Shown piece by piece: positions 40,459-43,554 of a stretch of DNA of 43,554 nt. Within the stretch, counting starts at the first letter, position 1; each line of letters opens with the position of its first letter. A model generated the notes under the pieces. The model was not told the DNA's origin and ran no database searches. It saw only the letters and a program-made list of their open reading frames with translations. Origin of the DNA: Flavobacterium sp. UBA6203 (GTDB lineage Bacteria; Bacteroidota; Bacteroidia; Flavobacteriales; Flavobacteriaceae); NCBI GenBank assembly GCA_002421645.1, contig DIST01000026.1:1-43554 (forward strand), given 5' to 3'. The position numbers and the translations under genes are program-made.

Positions 40459-42318
40459 ATGAAAAAAATAGTACTTTCCCTAGCCTTAGTGGGATTTTTA
40501 TGGAGTTGTAGTCCAACTCAAACAGCTACAAAACAAAATGATGTTGCCGTTACAATTGATTTAATCAACGTAAAAGATGATAAAGTAATGGTAACTGTTA
40601 CACCTCCAACATTTACAACAGAAACGGTTACATATCACTTTCCCAAAACTGTTCCGGGAACATACTCAGAAGACGATTATGGTCGTTTTGTAGAAAATGT
40701 AAAAGCATTTGATGCAAAAGGGAATGCACTTAAAATTGCAAAAATTGATGAGAATTCCTATACGATTTCAGATGCTACAAAACTAGCAAAAATCACATAT
40801 TTAGTAAACGACACCTTTGATACTGAAGGTGGTGCAGGTTTTGGAGCAAGCGAAGATGTATTTTCTCCTGCTGGAACTAACATCAATGCTGGAACTAACT
40901 TCATGTTAAACACTCATGGATTTATTGGGTATTTCAAAGGAAAAGAAGAAACTCCATACAAATTAACTGTTACTCATCCAGAAACATTATTAGGAATATC
41001 AGCTATGACAGATGCTGATTCAAGCACAACTTCAGATGTATTTTTAATGTCTAAATATGCAACTTTGGTAGAAATGCCAATCATGTATTCAAAACCGGAT
41101 TATACTTCATTTATGGTGGATGATATGGAAATTATCATCAGCGTATATTCTCCAACAGGAAAATATACTGCTAAACAAATTACACCTAACATGGAAGCAA
41201 TGATGAAAGCACAAAAACGCTTCTTAGGTCCAATCAACTCAACAAAAAAATATGCCATCTTATTATACTTGTCTGATATGGCAGCAAAAGATGCAAAAGG
41301 TTTTGGAGCATTAGAACACCCAACATCAACTACGGTGGTTATGCCAGAAATGATGGGATTAGAAATGTTACAAGAGCAATTAAAAGACGTGGTTTCTCAT
41401 GAATTCTTCCATATTGTAACCCCTTTAACCATTCATTCAAACGAAATTCAATATTTCGACTTCAACAACCCTCAAATGTCAGAACATTTATGGATGTATG
41501 AAGGAGTTACGGAGTATTTTGCGAACCTATTTCAAGTAAATCAAGGCTTAATTGACGAAAAAGAATTCTTTGAAAGAATGGCAGGTAAAATTGCACAATC
41601 GCGTCAAATGAACGACAATATGAGTTTTACTAAAATGAGTAAAAACGTATTGAATCCACCTTACAAAGACCAATACTTAAACGTGTATCAAAAAGGAGCT
41701 TTAATAGCCATGTGTGTGGATATTTTAATTAGAGAAAACAGCAACGGTCAAAAAGGAATTTTGAACCTAATGCAAGAATTATCTAAAGAATACGGAACAG
41801 CTAAAGCGTTTAAAGACGAAGAATTATTCGATAAAATTACAGCTTTAACGTATCCTGCGGTTGGTGAATTCTTAAAAACCCACGTAGCTGGCGAAACTCC
41901 AATTCCATACGAGCAATATTTTGCTAAAATGGGAGTTACTGAAGCAACTATTGAAGTAGCAGGAAATCCATTCTTAAAAGGACAAAGAGAACCTTATATT
42001 ACGGTAAATCCTAACACAAAAGAAATTATGATTTTACCTGAAATCGAATTAAACGTGTTCATGACCACTTTAGGTTTAAAAAACAACGATACCCTTTTAG
42101 CTTTCAACGATAAAAGTTACAACTTAGACAATATCTACGATTTAATAATGGCGAGTATGAACTGGAAAGACGGTGACCCTATTACCGTTAAAATCAAAAG
42201 AGATGGTAAAGAGCAAATCGTTAAAGGAAAAGTAGTGATGCCAAAAGAAAAACAAGAAGGCTACCAATCAACAGATGCCGCTAAAAAAGCAGTTCGCGAG
42301 GCTTGGTTAAGAGGCTAA
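40459..42318 (+). CDS. M61-family zinc metallopeptidase lipoprotein
   Basis: A 619-residue lipoprotein (ALVGFLWSC, Cys17). A beta-rich N-terminal domain (about 30-230) leads to the gluzincin catalytic domain: HEFFH at 314-318 and the Glu ligand at 348 (WMYEGVTEYF). A C-terminal PDZ-like domain (about 520-600, NNDTLLAFNDKSYN, GDPITVKIKRDGK) completes the glycyl-aminopeptidase plan of family M61. It probably trims peptides in the periplasm. Confidence 0.92.
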   Translation: MKKIVLSLALVGFLWSCSPTQTATKQNDVAVTIDLINVKDDKVMVTVTPPTFTTETVTYHFPKTVPGTYSEDDYGRFVENVKAFDAKGNALKIAKIDENSYTISDATKLAKITYLVNDTFDTEGGAGFGASEDVFSPAGTNINAGTNFMLNTHGFIGYFKGKEETPYKLTVTHPETLLGISAMTDADSSTTSDVFLMSKYATLVEMPIMYSKPDYTSFMVDDMEIIISVYSPTGKYTAKQITPNMEAMMKAQKRFLGPINSTKKYAILLYLSDMAAKDAKGFGALEHPTSTTVVMPEMMGLEMLQEQLKDVVSHEFFHIVTPLTIHSNEIQYFDFNNPQMSEHLWMYEGVTEYFANLFQVNQGLIDEKEFFERMAGKIAQSRQMNDNMSFTKMSKNVLNPPYKDQYLNVYQKGALIAMCVDILIRENSNGQKGILNLMQELSKEYGTAKAFKDEELFDKITALTYPAVGEFLKTHVAGETPIPYEQYFAKMGVTEATIEVAGNPFLKGQREPYITVNPNTKEIMILPEIELNVFMTTLGLKNNDTLLAFNDKSYNLDNIYDLIMASMNWKDGDPITVKIKRDGKEQIVKGKVVMPKEKQEGYQSTDAAKKAVREAWLRG

Positions 42319-42355
42319 AATTTGAAATTGAATTTTGCAATTGACATTGCACTTG

Positions 42356-42390
42356 AAAATCCTCAAAGTACTTAGTATTTTGAGGATTTT
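42356..42390 (+). terminator. Terminator of the M61 peptidase gene
   Basis: AAAATCCTCAAA (42356-42367) paired with TTTGAGGATTTT (42379-42390), followed by further T. Confidence 0.85.
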
Positions 42391-42425
42391 TTTATTTACT
42401 TTGCGAAAACAAATTAAAATTCACA

Positions 42426-43148
42426 ATGAAGAAGATAGTTCTAGCTCTAGTAGCCGTTGTTTCCCTTATCGCATGTAAAGAAGACGTTAATCCTGATGCT
42501 AATGTTCACATCTCGGGTAATGTAAAAGGATTGAGCCAAGGAAAACTATATTTACAAAAAATACAAGATTCAACATTAGTAACGATTGACAGCATTACTA
42601 TTAATGGCGATTCAAAGTTTGAAAGCCACATTAAATTAGAAAGTCCAGAAATGTTGTATTTATTTTTAGATAGAGGACAAACCAAATCGATTGACAATAG
42701 CTTACCTTTCTTTGCAGAACCGGGTAATATTAAAATTGAAACTTCATTAAAACACTTTTTTGCTGATGCCAAAATTACAGGTTCTACAAATCATGATTTA
42801 TGGATGAAATTTGATAGTTTAAACAGCAAATTCAGAGATCAAAACTTAGTCATCATGGAAAAACGTTTGAAAAACGAATTAAAACCAAATCCAATAACAA
42901 CAGATAGCATTGAAAAAGCCTATAAAAACTTACTAACAAGAAAATACCGCTACACTGCACATTTTGCAGTCACCAACGCTAATAAAGAAATTGCACCTTA
43001 CTTAGCACTTTCAGAAATTGCTGACATTAACACTGTTTATTTAGATACGATTCAAAAAAGCATGACGCCAGAAGTAGCCAAATCAAAATATGGAAAAATG
43101 TTGAAGGAATATGTTAAAGAACGAAAAGCTCTAGAAGTTCAGAAATAA
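42426..43148 (+). CDS. DUF4369-domain lipoprotein
   Basis: A 240-residue lipoprotein (AVVSLIAC, Cys17). The N-terminal DUF4369 domain (about 25-125) has HISGNVKGLSQGKLYLQK and the usual SITINGDSKFE and FAEPGNIKIE strands. The rest is helical (LKNELKPNPITTDSIEKAYKNL and on). In Bacteroidota this domain often precedes a thioredoxin domain, which is absent here. Function unknown. Confidence 0.85.
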   Translation: MKKIVLALVAVVSLIACKEDVNPDANVHISGNVKGLSQGKLYLQKIQDSTLVTIDSITINGDSKFESHIKLESPEMLYLFLDRGQTKSIDNSLPFFAEPGNIKIETSLKHFFADAKITGSTNHDLWMKFDSLNSKFRDQNLVIMEKRLKNELKPNPITTDSIEKAYKNLLTRKYRYTAHFAVTNANKEIAPYLALSEIADINTVYLDTIQKSMTPEVAKSKYGKMLKEYVKERKALEVQK

Positions 43149-43150
43149 AA

Positions 43151-43179
43151 AAAGCGGTCAATAATTGACCGCTTTTTTT
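43151..43179 (+). terminator. Terminator of the DUF4369 gene
   Basis: GCGGTCAAT (43154-43162) and ATTGACCGC (43164-43172) form a nine-base stem followed by seven T. Confidence 0.9.
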
Positions 43180-43221
43180 GTCTTATAACATATCGTTTAT
43201 CTTAGACAAATTTTCCTAAGC

Positions 43222-43247
43222 TACCACGCGAATTTTTTCGCATGGTA
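43222..43247. repeat. Inverted repeat of unknown role
   Basis: TACCACGCGAA (43222-43232), loop TTTT, TTCGCATGGTA (43237-43247), one mismatch. It lies between the DUF4369 terminator and the tRNA and is not followed by a T-run in either direction. Nothing else was recognised in the gap 43180-43329. Confidence 0.5.
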
Positions 43248-43329
43248 AGTAATAAAAAAAATAAAACTCAAATACAAAACACTACATAACAAAAAAACCA
43301 CCACATTGCTGTGATGGTTTCTACTTTAG

Positions 43330-43403
43330 AGCCGATGGAGGGACTCGAACCCACGACCTGCTGATTACAAATCAGCTGCTCTAGCCAGCTGAGCTACACC
43401 GGC
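43330..43403 (-). tRNA. tRNA-Thr (UGU anticodon)
   Basis: The minus strand gives a 74-nt cloverleaf. The acceptor stem is GCCGGTG / CATCGGC (one G-U pair), the D arm is GTAGCTCAGCTGGCTAGAGC and the anticodon arm is CTGATTTGTAATCAG with anticodon TGT. The T arm is GTGGGTTCGAGTCCC. The discriminator is T, and CCA is not encoded. Confidence 0.95.
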
Positions 43404-43478
43404 AACTCTATTGCGGTGCAAATATACTTCTGAAAATTAAATTTCCAAAAAAAATTGGCACTTTTTTATCGCCATTTT

Positions 43479-43554
43479 TTAGTTTACTTCGTTTCTTTTC
43501 GCAACAAATTGATTTGCAGCCGCTTCGTAATCCTTACGAATTTGTTTAAAATGC
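43479..43554 (-). CDS. C-terminus of an unidentified gene, rest beyond the window
   Basis: A minus-strand frame open from the window edge to the TAA at 43479-43481. The 24 visible residues (HFKQIRKDYEAA, NQFVAKRNEVN) form a charged helix. They are too few to assign. It lies 75 bases upstream of the tRNA on the same strand. Confidence 0.6.
   Translation of the reverse strand, partial: HFKQIRKDYEAAANQFVAKRNEVN

Overview
The window is AT-rich DNA from a member of the Bacteroidota, most likely a Flavobacterium-like marine or freshwater bacterium. The signs are TAnnTTTG -7 promoter elements, A-rich leaders without Shine-Dalgarno sequences, FecI/FecR/TonB modules, a protein with a type IX secretion tail, and families typical of this group (DUF2202, DUF6132, DUF2721, DUF2805/TIGR03643, DUF4369). 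It looks chromosomal: argS, fabH, htpG, cydAB and a tRNA-Thr are present, and no phage, plasmid or CRISPR genes were seen.

Layout. (1) 1-5545: an ECF sigma / anti-sigma / TonB receptor module with a di-heme cytochrome c gene placed between sigma and FecR, plus a divergent repeat-containing lipoprotein cut by the window edge. Three units share an upstream motif (GTAGGGTA, 8 bases, then a -7-like element). (2) 5516-6517: a scarred island bracketed by a 68-bp direct repeat. It holds two copies of a 137-142 bp palindromic-end element (MITE/REP-like), gene remnants and one small membrane-protein gene. (3) 6482-12739 (minus): a tripartite RND efflux operon ending in a PII-like protein and a DUF2892 protein. 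(4) 12910-15208 (minus): a sulfide:quinone oxidoreductase-like flavoprotein with an overlooked 43-residue partner, and a DUF2202 ferritin-like lipoprotein. (5) 15320-19827 (minus): a six-gene cytochrome bd operon. (6) 20048-24544: peroxiredoxin, di-heme peroxidase, a Cys-rich secreted peptide, a kelch-like T9SS cargo and two small proteins. (7) 24603-28982 (minus): an MBOAT acyltransferase with two SGNH proteins, probably acetylating a surface polymer. (8) 29048-43554: mostly housekeeping and hypothetical genes and tRNA-Thr.

The most notable result is regulatory. Between 12.7 and 24.6 kb, six promoters carry a dyad GTAAC-N4-GTTRC. In five of them it lies at exactly the same distance (29.5 bases from dyad centre to the start of a TAnnTTTG element), and in the sixth at 28.5. 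A seventh (peroxiredoxin) and an eighth (peroxidase, with FNR-like half-sites) are degenerate but keep the spacing. This geometry is that of a class II promoter of a Crp/Fnr-family activator. It ties efflux, sulfide oxidation, the bd oxidase operon, a ferritin-like protein and two small Cys-containing proteins into one probable low-oxygen, sulfide or redox regulon. The regulator itself is not in the window.
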